A stretch of DNA of 64,000 nucleotides, from NCBI RefSeq assembly GCF_031456545.1, contig NZ_JAVDUV010000001.1, positions 1,860,001 to 1,924,000 of the forward strand. The letters run 5' to 3'. Source of the DNA: Agromyces sp. 3263. Lineage in GTDB: Bacteria > Actinomycetota > Actinomycetes > Actinomycetales > Microbacteriaceae. Both the position numbers and the translations under genes were made by a program. This document shows positions 24,326 through 32,789 of the stretch, piece after piece (within the stretch, counting starts at the first letter, position 1; the number at the start of each line of letters is the position of its first letter). The notes under the pieces were generated by a model. That model saw nothing but the letters and a program-made list of their open reading frames with translations, was not told the origin of the DNA and did no database searches.

Positions 24326-24357
24326 CGACGGTGTGACCGGTCCTCGAGGCGGAGGCC

Positions 24358-25437
24358 ATGCAGCACATGACGGATGCGATGGACGCAGACGGCGTCGCGC
24401 CTGCCGCGGCCGCACCCAAGGCAGCTCGGCCGACGATCGCCGATGTCGCGGCGCGGGCCGGAGTGAGCAAGGGCCTCGTCTCCTTCGCGCTCAACGATCG
24501 CCCCGGCGTCAGCGCCGACACACGGGACCGCATCCTCGCGGTGGCCGAGGAGCTCGGCTTCCGCCCGAGCGTGCGGGCACGATCGCTCAGCGTCGACCGG
24601 TCGTTCGCGCTGGGCCTCGTCATCGGCCGCAGTCCTGACGTCATCGCCGCCGACCCGTTCTTCCACGCCTTCATCGCCGGCGTCGAGAGCGAGTTCTCCA
24701 CGTCGGGTCAGGTGCTCGTGCTCGCCGCGGCGACGCCCGGACGCGCAGAGGCGGAGACCTACCGTGGCCTCGCCGCCGACAAGCGGGTCGACGGTGTCAT
24801 CCTCACCGACCTCAGGGCCGGCGACGAGCGGATCCCGCTCGTGTCCGAGCTCGGCCTCGCCGCCGTGACCTTGGGGCGGGCCGACCATCCCTCGCCGTTC
24901 CCGGCCGTCGCGGTCGACGACGGCGCCGGCATCCGCACCGCCGTGGAGCACCTCGTGTCGCTCGGGCACCGGCGCATCGCGCACGTGGCCGGTCCCTCGG
25001 TCATGCTGCACGGCCACCGACGCGCGGTGGCGTTCCAGGACGCCGTTCGCGAGGCCGGACTCGATGCCACGCTCGTCGTCGAGACCGACTTCTCGGCGAG
25101 CGCCGGCGCCCGCGCGACCCGCGAGCTCCTCGCGCGCGGTGACCGCCCCACCGCGATCGTCTACTCCAACGACCACATGGCGATCGCGGGTCTCGCCGCA
25201 GCCCGGCGCGCCGGCATCGCCGTGCCCGAGGCGCTCTCCATCACGGGCTTCGACAACACCGAGCTCGCCGACCATGTCTTCCCATCACTGACCTCGGTGG
25301 CGACGGATGCCGCCGCCTGGGGCGCGGTCGCCGCACGCACGCTGCTGGCGTCGATCGCGGGCGAATCGCCCGCCGACGTGGACCTCGACGCTCCACGCCT
25401 CGTCGTCAGGGAGTCGACCACCGACGCCCCGACCTGA
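24358..25437 (+). CDS. LacI-family transcriptional regulator
   Basis: A 359-residue repressor. After a 25-residue tail come the LacI DNA-binding helices TIADVAARAGVSKGLVSFALNDRPGVS (about residues 26-52) and the hinge helix near 70-80. The periplasmic-binding-like effector domain follows (about 85-355), with SLGHRRIAHVAGP and ITGFDNTELA. GGAGG lies just before the ATG at 24358; an ATG at 24367 is an alternative. It heads the sugar operon and should respond to the imported glycoside. Confidence 0.92.
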   Translation: MQHMTDAMDADGVAPAAAAPKAARPTIADVAARAGVSKGLVSFALNDRPGVSADTRDRILAVAEELGFRPSVRARSLSVDRSFALGLVIGRSPDVIAADPFFHAFIAGVESEFSTSGQVLVLAAATPGRAEAETYRGLAADKRVDGVILTDLRAGDERIPLVSELGLAAVTLGRADHPSPFPAVAVDDGAGIRTAVEHLVSLGHRRIAHVAGPSVMLHGHRRAVAFQDAVREAGLDATLVVETDFSASAGARATRELLARGDRPTAIVYSNDHMAIAGLAAARRAGIAVPEALSITGFDNTELADHVFPSLTSVATDAAAWGAVAARTLLASIAGESPADVDLDAPRLVVRESTTDAPT

Positions 25438-25480
25438 CCTGTCAACGCGGCTCGGCCGCACCCGGAAAGGAACAACGATC

Positions 25481-26764
25481 ATGCGACGACGCATCATCAC
25501 CGCCACCGCCCTCGGGGCGGTCGGCCTCCTCGCCCTCTCGGCGTGCAGTGCGGGAGGGAACGAGGGCGGCAGCGACAGCCGCGGCGACATCACGATCTGG
25601 TACTCGAACAACGAGGCCGAGATCGAGTGGGGCAAGCAGATGGTGGAGGCGTGGAACGCCGACCACCCCGACGAGCAGATCAAGGCGCAGGAGATCCCGG
25701 CCGGAGCCTCCAGCGAGGAGACCATCGGCGCGGCGATCACCGCGGGCAACGCGCCCTGCCTCGTCTACAACACGTCGCCCGCCGCAGTGCCGGGCTTCCA
25801 GAAGCAGGGCGGCCTCGTCGACCTGTCGAAGTTCAAGGACGGCGACGACTACATCACCGAGCGCTCGGGGGATGTCGCCGACCAGTACCGCTCGAGCGAC
25901 GGCGACTTCTACCAGATGCCGTGGAAGTCCAACCCGGTGACGATCTTCTACAACAAGGACATGTTCACGCAGGCCGGGCTCGACCCCGAGAACCCGCCGC
26001 TGGCCACGTACGACGAGTTCCTCGACACGTCCCGCAAGCTCGTGCAATCGGGTGCCGCCAAGTACGCGATCTGGCCGGCGCCGACGAGCGAGTTCTTCCA
26101 GAGCTGGTTCGACTTCTACCCGCTCTACGCGGCGCAGTCGGGCGGCACGCAGTTGCTCGAGGACGGCAAGGCGACCTTCAACGATGAGAACGGCGAGGCC
26201 GTCGCGGACTTCTGGGCCACCATGTACTCGGAGAAGCTGGCAGGCACGGAGCAGTACAACGGCGACGCCTTCGCCGACAAGCAGTCGGCCATGTCGATCG
26301 TGGGGCCCTGGGCCATCGCGGTCTACGGGGACAGCGTGAACTGGGGCTCGGTGCCCGTTCCCACGAAGGACGGGATGGACCCGTCCGAGGTCTACACCTT
26401 CAGCGACGCGAAGAACATCGGCATGTTCACCGCCTGCAAGAACCAGGCCACGGCGTGGGACGTGCTGAAGTTCTCCACGAGCGAGGAGCAGGACGGCAAG
26501 TGGCTCGAGGCCACCGGCCAGATGCCGCTGCGCCAGGACCTGACAGGGACGTACCCCGACTACTTCTCGGCGAACCCGGCCTACGAGCAGTTCGGCGACC
26601 AGGCGGCGCGCACCGTCGAGGTGCCCAACGTGCCCAACTCGGTCGAGATCTGGCAGGAGTTCCGTGACGGGTACTCCAAGGCCGTGATCTTCGGCGAGGA
26701 GGACGTGTCGACCTTCCTGAAGGATGCGGCCGACAAGGCCGACTCCCTCGCCTCGCAGGGCTGA
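25481..26764 (+). CDS. Sugar ABC transporter substrate-binding lipoprotein
   Basis: A 427-residue family-1 solute-binding lipoprotein with the lipobox LLALSAC (Cys22). The mature domain starts DITIWYSNNEAEIEWGKQMVEAWN. The PWKSNPVTIFYNKDMF segment (about residues 147-162) and the MSIVGPWA segment (about 275) are typical of binding proteins for di- and oligosaccharides. GGAAAGGA lies ten bases before the ATG. It is followed by two permeases. No ATPase gene is present in the operon, so a shared MsiK-type ATPase encoded elsewhere probably energises it. Confidence 0.9.
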   Translation: MRRRIITATALGAVGLLALSACSAGGNEGGSDSRGDITIWYSNNEAEIEWGKQMVEAWNADHPDEQIKAQEIPAGASSEETIGAAITAGNAPCLVYNTSPAAVPGFQKQGGLVDLSKFKDGDDYITERSGDVADQYRSSDGDFYQMPWKSNPVTIFYNKDMFTQAGLDPENPPLATYDEFLDTSRKLVQSGAAKYAIWPAPTSEFFQSWFDFYPLYAAQSGGTQLLEDGKATFNDENGEAVADFWATMYSEKLAGTEQYNGDAFADKQSAMSIVGPWAIAVYGDSVNWGSVPVPTKDGMDPSEVYTFSDAKNIGMFTACKNQATAWDVLKFSTSEEQDGKWLEATGQMPLRQDLTGTYPDYFSANPAYEQFGDQAARTVEVPNVPNSVEIWQEFRDGYSKAVIFGEEDVSTFLKDAADKADSLASQG

Positions 26765-26775
26765 GGAGCTCCGAG

Positions 26776-27726
26776 ATGACTGCGGTCAGCACTCCGCCGC
26801 CCCGGGTGGCGACGAGCGATGGGGCGGATGCCGCGCCCCAGCGCCGCCGCCGCCGGTGGCTCGGCGAGAATCCCCTCGGGCTCGTGTTCAGCGCGCCATA
26901 CCTGGTGTTCGTGCTCGTCGTGTTCGCGTACCCGATCGTCTTCGCCGTGTGGATGTCGTTCCAGGACTACTTCTTCGCGGCTCCGGGCGCCGTCGTCGAC
27001 CGGCCGTTCGTCGGCTTCGCGAACTACGTCGCGGTGCTGCAGGACCCGAAGGTCTGGCAGTCCTTCGGCAACGTCGGCATCTTCCTGCTCATCAACGTGC
27101 CGCTCACGGTCGTGTTCTCGCTGCTGCTCGCCTACGGCCTGAACACCATCGTGCATGCCGGCATCTTCTTCCGGATCAGCTACTACGTGCCGTACGTCAC
27201 CGCCTCGGTGGCCATCGTGGCCGTGTGGCTGTTCCTGTTCAGCGGCGACGGGCTCGTGAACCACCTGCTCGGACCGCTCGCGCCCGATCCGTCGTGGCTC
27301 GTGAACTCGTCTTTGGCCATGCCGACGATCGCCCTCTTCGTCACGTGGAAGGGCATGGCGTTCTACATCCTCCTCTACCTCGCCGCGCTGCAGAACGTGT
27401 CGAAGGAGCTCTACGAGGCGGCATCCGTCGACGGAGCGGGCCGGGTGCGCAAGTTCTTCTCGGTCACCGTGCCGGGCGTGCGTCCCGCGACGTTCCTCGT
27501 GCTGCTGCTGGCGACCATCACGGGGGCGAACCTGTTCACCGAGCCCTACCTGCTCACCGGGGGCGGCGGGCCCAACGGCGCCTCGTCGTCGCCCGTGCTG
27601 TTGATGTACCAGAAGGGCATCGAGCAGGGGAATCCCGATGTCGCGTCCGCCATCGGCGTGATCCTCATCATCCTCGTGCTGCTGATCGCGTGGATCCAGC
27701 GCACCTTCGTGGGAAAGGAAGACTGA
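26776..27726 (+). CDS. Sugar ABC transporter permease 1 (MalF type)
   Basis: A 316-residue permease with six helices. The inner-membrane binding-protein-dependent signature YEAASVDGAGRVRKFFSVTVPGVRPA lies at about residues 214-239 and contacts the ATPase. AGGAG precedes the ATG. Its stop overlaps the start of the next permease by one base (TGATG). Confidence 0.92.
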   Translation: MTAVSTPPPRVATSDGADAAPQRRRRRWLGENPLGLVFSAPYLVFVLVVFAYPIVFAVWMSFQDYFFAAPGAVVDRPFVGFANYVAVLQDPKVWQSFGNVGIFLLINVPLTVVFSLLLAYGLNTIVHAGIFFRISYYVPYVTASVAIVAVWLFLFSGDGLVNHLLGPLAPDPSWLVNSSLAMPTIALFVTWKGMAFYILLYLAALQNVSKELYEAASVDGAGRVRKFFSVTVPGVRPATFLVLLLATITGANLFTEPYLLTGGGGPNGASSSPVLLMYQKGIEQGNPDVASAIGVILIILVLLIAWIQRTFVGKED

Positions 27727-28649
27727 TGTCCCATCCCGATCTTCCGGTGAACACCGACACCGTCGCGATGGTGACCGAGCGCCGCCACTCGCGGCGCACG
27801 CACAACCCGAACGAGGCCGGCCGCGGGCGGAAGGTGCTGCTGTACGTGGTGCTCGCGCTCGGCGCGTTCACGTTCCTGTTCCCGTTCTACTACATGGTCG
27901 TCGGCTCCCTGCAGGCGAAGGTCGACCCATCGGTTGCGGGGGCGTTCCCCGAGCCGGGGAACATCACGATGGACAACTACGTCGCGATCAACGAGCGCAT
28001 CAACCTGCTGCAGGGCCTCGTGAACTCGGGCATCTTCACGGGCGGCGTGCTGATCGGCACCGTCGTCTTCGGCGTGCTCGCGGGCTACGCGCTGGCGATC
28101 CTGCACTGGCGCGGTCGCGGCGTCGTGTTCGCGCTCGCGCTCCTCGTGCAGGTGGTGCCCTTCCAGCTGCTGATGATCCCGCTGTACGTGATGATCGCGC
28201 GCGACTTCGGCCTGGCCGACACGTACGGCGGCATGATCCTGCCGTTCTTCATCAACTCGACGGCGGTGATCATCTTCCGGCAGTACTTCCTGCAGTTGCC
28301 CAAGGAGCTCTGGGAGGCGGCCCGCATCGACGGCGCCGGCGAGTTGCGGGTGCTGTGGAGCGTGGCGCTCCCACTGGTGCGCCCGGCGGTGCTGACGACG
28401 ATCATCCTCACCTTCATCGGACCGTGGAACGAGTTCCTGTGGCCGTTCCTCATCACGAAGGAGGCGGCGCTGCAGCCGCTCGCGGTGTCGCTCGCCAACT
28501 TCATCTCGAACATCGCGGCGTCGACCTCGAACCCGTTCGGGGCGATGATGGCCGGCGCGGTGGTGCTGTCCATTCCGGCGATCGTCCTGTTCCTGTTCTT
28601 CCAGCGCTACTTCGTCTCGACGGATCTCGGCTCGAGCGTGAAGGGATGA
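27726..28649 (+). CDS. Sugar ABC transporter permease 2 (MalG type)
   Basis: A 307-residue permease, six helices, with the EAA loop WEAARIDGAGELRVLWSVALPLVRPA at about residues 197-222 and the MalG-like C-terminus (FFQRYFVSTDLGSSVKG). It overlaps the preceding permease by one base and the following GH130-like gene by four (ATGA), so the operon is tightly coupled. Confidence 0.92.
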   Translation: MSHPDLPVNTDTVAMVTERRHSRRTHNPNEAGRGRKVLLYVVLALGAFTFLFPFYYMVVGSLQAKVDPSVAGAFPEPGNITMDNYVAINERINLLQGLVNSGIFTGGVLIGTVVFGVLAGYALAILHWRGRGVVFALALLVQVVPFQLLMIPLYVMIARDFGLADTYGGMILPFFINSTAVIIFRQYFLQLPKELWEAARIDGAGELRVLWSVALPLVRPAVLTTIILTFIGPWNEFLWPFLITKEAALQPLAVSLANFISNIAASTSNPFGAMMAGAVVLSIPAIVLFLFFQRYFVSTDLGSSVKG

Positions 28650-29728
28650 CGATGGATGCCGCAACCGTGCCCTACTCGCTGACGCGGGTCGGGGTCGTGA
28701 TGACGCCGCATCCCGACCAGCCCTTCGAGGCAGAGGGGGTCCTGAACCCCGGGTCGGGCCGCACGCCCGACGGGACGTTGTACCTGCTGCCGCGCCTGGT
28801 GGCGGCGGGCAACGTGTCCCGTGTGGGCCTGGCCCGCGTGGTGATCGAGGACGGCGTGCCCGTCGGCGTCGAGCGCGAAGGCGTCGTGCTCGAGCCCGAC
28901 CGTGGATGGGAGCGGGGCGTCGGCAATGCCGGCGTCGAGGACCCGCGCGTCACGTGGATGGGGGTGCTCGGGCTCCACGTGATGACGTACGTGGCGTACG
29001 GGCCGCTCGGCCCCCGCACCGCGATCGCCGTCTCGCCCGACCTGCGCGAGTGGCGACGGCTGGGACCGGTGCTGTTCGCCTACGACGACGCGCTCGACAT
29101 GGACCTGAACCTGTTCCACAACAAGGACACGACGTTCTTCCCCGAGCCCGTGACGGCGCCTGACGGCACCCCGAGCCTCGCCGTGCTGCACCGGCCGATG
29201 TGGGACCTCAGCGAGACGAAGCCGGGGCAGGGCGTGCGCGTCCCCGCTGGGGTGAGCGACACCCGGCAGTCGATCTGGATCAGCTACGTGCCGCTCGACC
29301 GGGTGATCGACGACGTGTCGGCGATCACGCTCTGGGAGCAGCATCGGTTCGTCGCCGGCCCGCAGTACGCGTTCGAGGAACTGAAGATCGGCGGCGGGCC
29401 GCCGCCGCTGCGGGTCCCGGAGGGCTGGCTGCTGCTGCACCACGGGGTCACCGGCAAGCTCGAGAGCGCCTTCTCCCAGCAGCAGCACGTGAACTACGCG
29501 GCGGGCGCGATGCTGCTCGACGCCGACGACCCGAGCACCGTGCTCGCCCGCACCCGCGAGCCGATCCTCGCGCCCGAGACCGAGGAGGAGCGCAGCGGCA
29601 TCGTGCCGAACGTGGTCTTCCCCACGGCGATCGAGGAGATCGACGGCGTGCACTACGTCTTCTACGGAATGGCCGATTCGAAGATCGGGGCGGCCCGCCT
29701 CGACCGCACCGGAGGAGGAGCGGAATGA
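28646..29728 (+). CDS. GH130-like glycoside phosphorylase/hydrolase
   Basis: A 360-residue cytosolic protein with the five-blade beta-propeller pattern of GH130. Landmarks are GRTPDGTLYLLPR (about residues 35-47), GVEDPRVT (about 94-101; Asp97 sits where GH130 keeps its general acid), HNKDTTFFPEP (about 155-165) and KIGGGPPPLRVPEGWLLLHHG (about 248-268). GH130 members mostly phosphorolyse or hydrolyse beta-mannosides, so a beta-mannoside imported by the neighbouring permease is the best guess. It overlaps both neighbours by four bases. Confidence 0.78.
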   Translation: MTMDAATVPYSLTRVGVVMTPHPDQPFEAEGVLNPGSGRTPDGTLYLLPRLVAAGNVSRVGLARVVIEDGVPVGVEREGVVLEPDRGWERGVGNAGVEDPRVTWMGVLGLHVMTYVAYGPLGPRTAIAVSPDLREWRRLGPVLFAYDDALDMDLNLFHNKDTTFFPEPVTAPDGTPSLAVLHRPMWDLSETKPGQGVRVPAGVSDTRQSIWISYVPLDRVIDDVSAITLWEQHRFVAGPQYAFEELKIGGGPPPLRVPEGWLLLHHGVTGKLESAFSQQQHVNYAAGAMLLDADDPSTVLARTREPILAPETEEERSGIVPNVVFPTAIEEIDGVHYVFYGMADSKIGAARLDRTGGGAE

Positions 29729-31791
29729 CCAGGACACACGTGGCGGCCTGGGTGGCCGCCGTCGCGCTCGCGGCGGGAGCGATCGGCGGGGCGGCGCCGG
29801 CCGTCGCGGCGATGCCGAGCGGGGTGCCGGCCGCGGTGCCGGCCGCGCCGGCGGCATCCGCGCCGCTCACGAATCTCGCGCACCTCGACTTCCTCATGGA
29901 CACCGCGACCCCGGCCGAGGTGCCGGGCCACACGACCTACCGGCTCGCCGAGGAGCCCGACCTCACCATGCCGTGGACCTACGCCGATGCGCGACCCGGC
30001 GGCACGTTCGAGCGGGTCGGCGGCGGCAGCCCGGTCGACCCCGTGACGGGCCACTGGAAGCAGGGCGCGTACAACGCCGACGACATCGCGCGGGCGGCGG
30101 TCGTCTACCTGCGGCACTGGCAGCTGACGGATGCCGCGACGAGCCGCGACACCGCCTACGAGCTGCTGCGCTCGCTGGCCTACCTGCAGACCGTCGACGG
30201 CCCGAACGCGGGCAACGTGGTGCTCTGGATGCAGCCCGACGGGCAGCTCAACCCGAGCCCCGTGGTCGTCGAGCTGCCCGACCCGTCGGACTCCGGGCCG
30301 AGCTACTGGCTCGCCCGAGCGCTCTGGGCGTTCGGCGAGGGCTACGCGGCCTTCGCGGCCGACGGCGCCGACCCGGCGTTCACGGCCTTCCTCGGTGAGC
30401 GGATGTCGCTCGCCCGCGAGGCGGTCGATCGGCAGGTGCTCACGCGCTACGGCCAGTACGGCACGGCTGACGGCATGCGGGTGCCGCTCTGGTTGATCGT
30501 CGACGGAGCGGATGCCAGTGCCGAGGCGGTGCTCGGACTCGCGGCCTACGTGCAGGCGGCCCCCGACGACGCGGCCGCGGCGGAGTCGCTGCGGATGCTC
30601 GCCGAGGGCATCGCGGTCATGTCGGCCGGCGATGTGGACTCCTGGCCCTACGGCGCGATCCTGCCCTGGGCGAAGTCGCGATCGATGTGGCACGCCTGGG
30701 CGTCGCAGATGCCGGCGGCGCTCGCCGTGGCATCCGAGGTGCTCGGCGACGGGTCGCTGCTCGAACCGGCACTGCTCGACTCCTCCTCGTTCACGCCGAC
30801 GCTGCTCACGGCGGGCGGGCCGGACAACGGGTGGTTCCCGACGCCGGCCGACCGGGTGCAGATCGCCTACGGCGCCGACTCGCGGGTGCAGTCGCTGCTG
30901 GCCGTCGCCGACGCGTCGGGGTCGACCGGCTTCGCGGAGCTCGCGGCCATCCAGGCGGCCTGGTTCTTCGGCGCCAACCGTGCGGGCGAGGCCGTGTACG
31001 ACCCGGCGACGGGCGTCACGTACGACGGCATCCAGCCCGACGGCGCCATCAACCGCAACAGCGGCGCCGAGAGCACCATCCACGGCTTGCTGACCATGCT
31101 CGCGCTCGACGCACGGCCCGACCTGGCCGAGCGCGCGACCTCCGTCAATGGGATCGTCTCGCGGCACGGACTCACCACGGTCGAGGCCGAGGCGGCCGCA
31201 TCGACGACCGGCGAGGTCGTGACACCCGCGTCGGCCTGGACGGAGGAGTCGCTGTACTCCGGCTCGACGCTCGTGCTCGACCGCCGCGAGACGGCGACGT
31301 GGGACCTGGGCACCGACACCGTCGACCGCTCGGTCGAACCCGTGGCGTGGATCCCCGAAGACGGCTCGGGTCGCTCGATCTGGAAGAGCGACGGCACGGG
31401 TGCCGGCACGCTCGACGGCCGCGGCGAGCCGCAGGGCATCAGTCCCGTGCCGGGCGTGCTCCTGCCGCGGAACCTCCAGGTGGGCGTCGCTGCGTCGGAG
31501 TCGCAGTTGACGGCTCGCGTCGTGAAGGGCGACCTGACGCTCGACGCGCTGCTCGTGCGTCCGGTCGTGTCGCACCTCGAGCTCGCGGGCGACGGCGGCG
31601 CGACCGAGCTGGTGCATGTCTCCGCGACGTCGCCGCAGCGAGTGACCGTCGGCTTCGAGGGGCGGCGCGCGATCGCTCGGGTCTACGGCCCCGACGGGGC
31701 GCTGCTCAGCGAGGTGGTGGTCGACGGGTCGGCGACGGTGCGGATTCCATCAGGCGGATTCGCGGTGGTCTCGACGGATGAGGCGGGGTGA
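29725..31791 (+). CDS. Large secreted protein, probable (alpha/alpha)6-barrel enzyme of unassigned family
   Basis: A 688-residue exported protein: signal peptide (about residues 1-29, ending AVAA), then an Ala/Pro spacer, a helical domain (about 50-480) rich in Trp, Tyr and Gly, and a beta-rich C-terminal part (about 490-688). The helical domain has repeated hairpins such as GPSYWLARALWAFGEGYAAF and NRNSGAESTIHGLLTMLALDA (about 433-453), resembling six-hairpin glycosidases. I cannot place it in a numbered family. It overlaps the GH130-like gene by four bases, so it probably releases or trims the glycan whose product the operon imports. Confidence 0.7.
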   Translation: MTRTHVAAWVAAVALAAGAIGGAAPAVAAMPSGVPAAVPAAPAASAPLTNLAHLDFLMDTATPAEVPGHTTYRLAEEPDLTMPWTYADARPGGTFERVGGGSPVDPVTGHWKQGAYNADDIARAAVVYLRHWQLTDAATSRDTAYELLRSLAYLQTVDGPNAGNVVLWMQPDGQLNPSPVVVELPDPSDSGPSYWLARALWAFGEGYAAFAADGADPAFTAFLGERMSLAREAVDRQVLTRYGQYGTADGMRVPLWLIVDGADASAEAVLGLAAYVQAAPDDAAAAESLRMLAEGIAVMSAGDVDSWPYGAILPWAKSRSMWHAWASQMPAALAVASEVLGDGSLLEPALLDSSSFTPTLLTAGGPDNGWFPTPADRVQIAYGADSRVQSLLAVADASGSTGFAELAAIQAAWFFGANRAGEAVYDPATGVTYDGIQPDGAINRNSGAESTIHGLLTMLALDARPDLAERATSVNGIVSRHGLTTVEAEAAASTTGEVVTPASAWTEESLYSGSTLVLDRRETATWDLGTDTVDRSVEPVAWIPEDGSGRSIWKSDGTGAGTLDGRGEPQGISPVPGVLLPRNLQVGVAASESQLTARVVKGDLTLDALLVRPVVSHLELAGDGGATELVHVSATSPQRVTVGFEGRRAIARVYGPDGALLSEVVVDGSATVRIPSGGFAVVSTDEAG

Positions 31792-31795
31792 GGCG

Positions 31796-32263
31796 CTACA
31801 GCGGCTTCTGCATGTGCATCGAGGTGACGGCGTAGCCGAGGCTCCCGTAGAGGCCGATCGCGGGCTCGTTGTAGGCGAACACGTTGAGCTGCATCGTCCT
31901 GGCCCCCTGCGATCGCGCGAACTCCTCGGCGAGGGCCATGGTCGCCCGGCCGACGCCGCGGCCCCGGAAGGACTCGTGCACCGCGACGTCCCACACGTAC
32001 CAGGTGGACGTGTCCTTCACCGGGCCGAGCCAGAGCCAGCCGGCGTCCTCGCCGTCGGCTTCCACGGTGAACAGGAAGTGGCCGTCGATGAGCCGCCCGT
32101 CGGGGAAGAACTGGTCCTGCGAGGCGCGCGCGGCGGCGGCGGCCTGCTCGGCGTCCTCGCCCGCCTGCTGCCGCGCCTGCTGGTAGGCGCTCATCGCGAC
32201 GGGCAGCCAGGCGGCGGTCTGCTCGGTGGTCTTCGGGACGAGTCGGAAGTCTGGGGTCGCCAT
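31796..32263 (-). CDS. GNAT-family N-acetyltransferase
   Basis: A 155-residue acetyltransferase. The acetyl-CoA loop is RGRGVGRATM (about residues 99-108), preceded by VWDVAVHESF and followed by LNVFAYNEPAIGLYGSLGY, the typical order of GNAT motifs. The N-terminal half includes DAEQAAAAARASQDQFFPDG, seen in GNATs acting on small molecules. Its stop lies four bases from that of the convergent glycan operon. The target is unknown. Confidence 0.88.
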   Translation of the reverse strand: MATPDFRLVPKTTEQTAAWLPVAMSAYQQARQQAGEDAEQAAAAARASQDQFFPDGRLIDGHFLFTVEADGEDAGWLWLGPVKDTSTWYVWDVAVHESFRGRGVGRATMALAEEFARSQGARTMQLNVFAYNEPAIGLYGSLGYAVTSMHMQKPL

Positions 32264-32297
32264 CCGACCATGCTGCCACGAGCTGCGGACGACGTCA

Positions 32298-32326
32298 TTG
32301 AACCATTCGGTTCAGTGACGTAGACT
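32298..32326 (+). promoter_or_regulatory. Promoter with palindromic operator; leaderless start
   Basis: TTGAAC (32298-32303) and TAGACT (32321-32326) are 17 bases apart. The dyad TGAACC-ATTC-GGTTCA (32299-32314) covers the -35 box. The predicted start of transcription coincides with the ATG at 32333. Confidence 0.7.
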
Positions 32327-32332
32327 GCCGGC

Positions 32333-32698
32333 ATGGCCGCCGCTCCCGAGACCGTCGACGACTACGTCGCGTCCTTCCCGCCCGAGGTTCGCGAGGTGCT
32401 CGAGCGCGTGCGGGCCGCGATCCACGCGGGGGTGCCCGACGGCGCGGAGAAGGTCCGCTACGGGATGGGCGCGGTCATGCTCGGCGGCCGCTACGCGATC
32501 CACTTCGCCGGGTGGAAGCACCACGTCGGGCTCTACCCGGTGCCCGCCTTCGACGGCGCGCTCGAGGCTGAGGTCGCGCCGTATCGCTCCAAGAAGGACA
32601 CGGTGAACTTCCCATTCGCCAAGCCCGTGCCGTACCAACTCATCACGCGGATGTCGCAGGAGATCGTGCGGATGCGCCGCACCGAACGCGGGGCCTGA
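32333..32698 (+). CDS. DUF1801 family protein
   Basis: A 121-residue cytosolic protein of the DUF1801/YdhG-like fold. Typical stretches are VDDYVASFPPEVREVLERVRAAI (about residues 8-30), KVRYGMGAVMLGGRYAIHFAGWKHHVGLYP (about 43-72) and KKDTVNFPFAKPVPYQLITRM. Relatives have been described as iron-chaperone-like, but function is not settled. Six bases separate TAGACT from the ATG, so translation should be leaderless. Confidence 0.85.
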   Translation: MAAAPETVDDYVASFPPEVREVLERVRAAIHAGVPDGAEKVRYGMGAVMLGGRYAIHFAGWKHHVGLYPVPAFDGALEAEVAPYRSKKDTVNFPFAKPVPYQLITRMSQEIVRMRRTERGA

Positions 32699-32722
32699 GC
32701 CGCTCGAGCTCGCCCGCCACTA

Positions 32723-32740
32723 GCGGAGGCATTCCTCCGC
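32723..32740. promoter_or_regulatory. Perfect 7-bp inverted repeat before the surface-protein gene
   Basis: GCGGAGG-CATT-CCTCCGC, 25 bases after the DUF1801 stop and five bases before TACCGT (32745-32750), the candidate -10 box of the next gene. It may be the terminator of the first gene, an operator of the second, or both. Confidence 0.5.
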
Positions 32741-32789
32741 GCGCTACCGTGAGCCCGACTCAGTTGCTGCACTCGGTGAGGGGGCCGTC

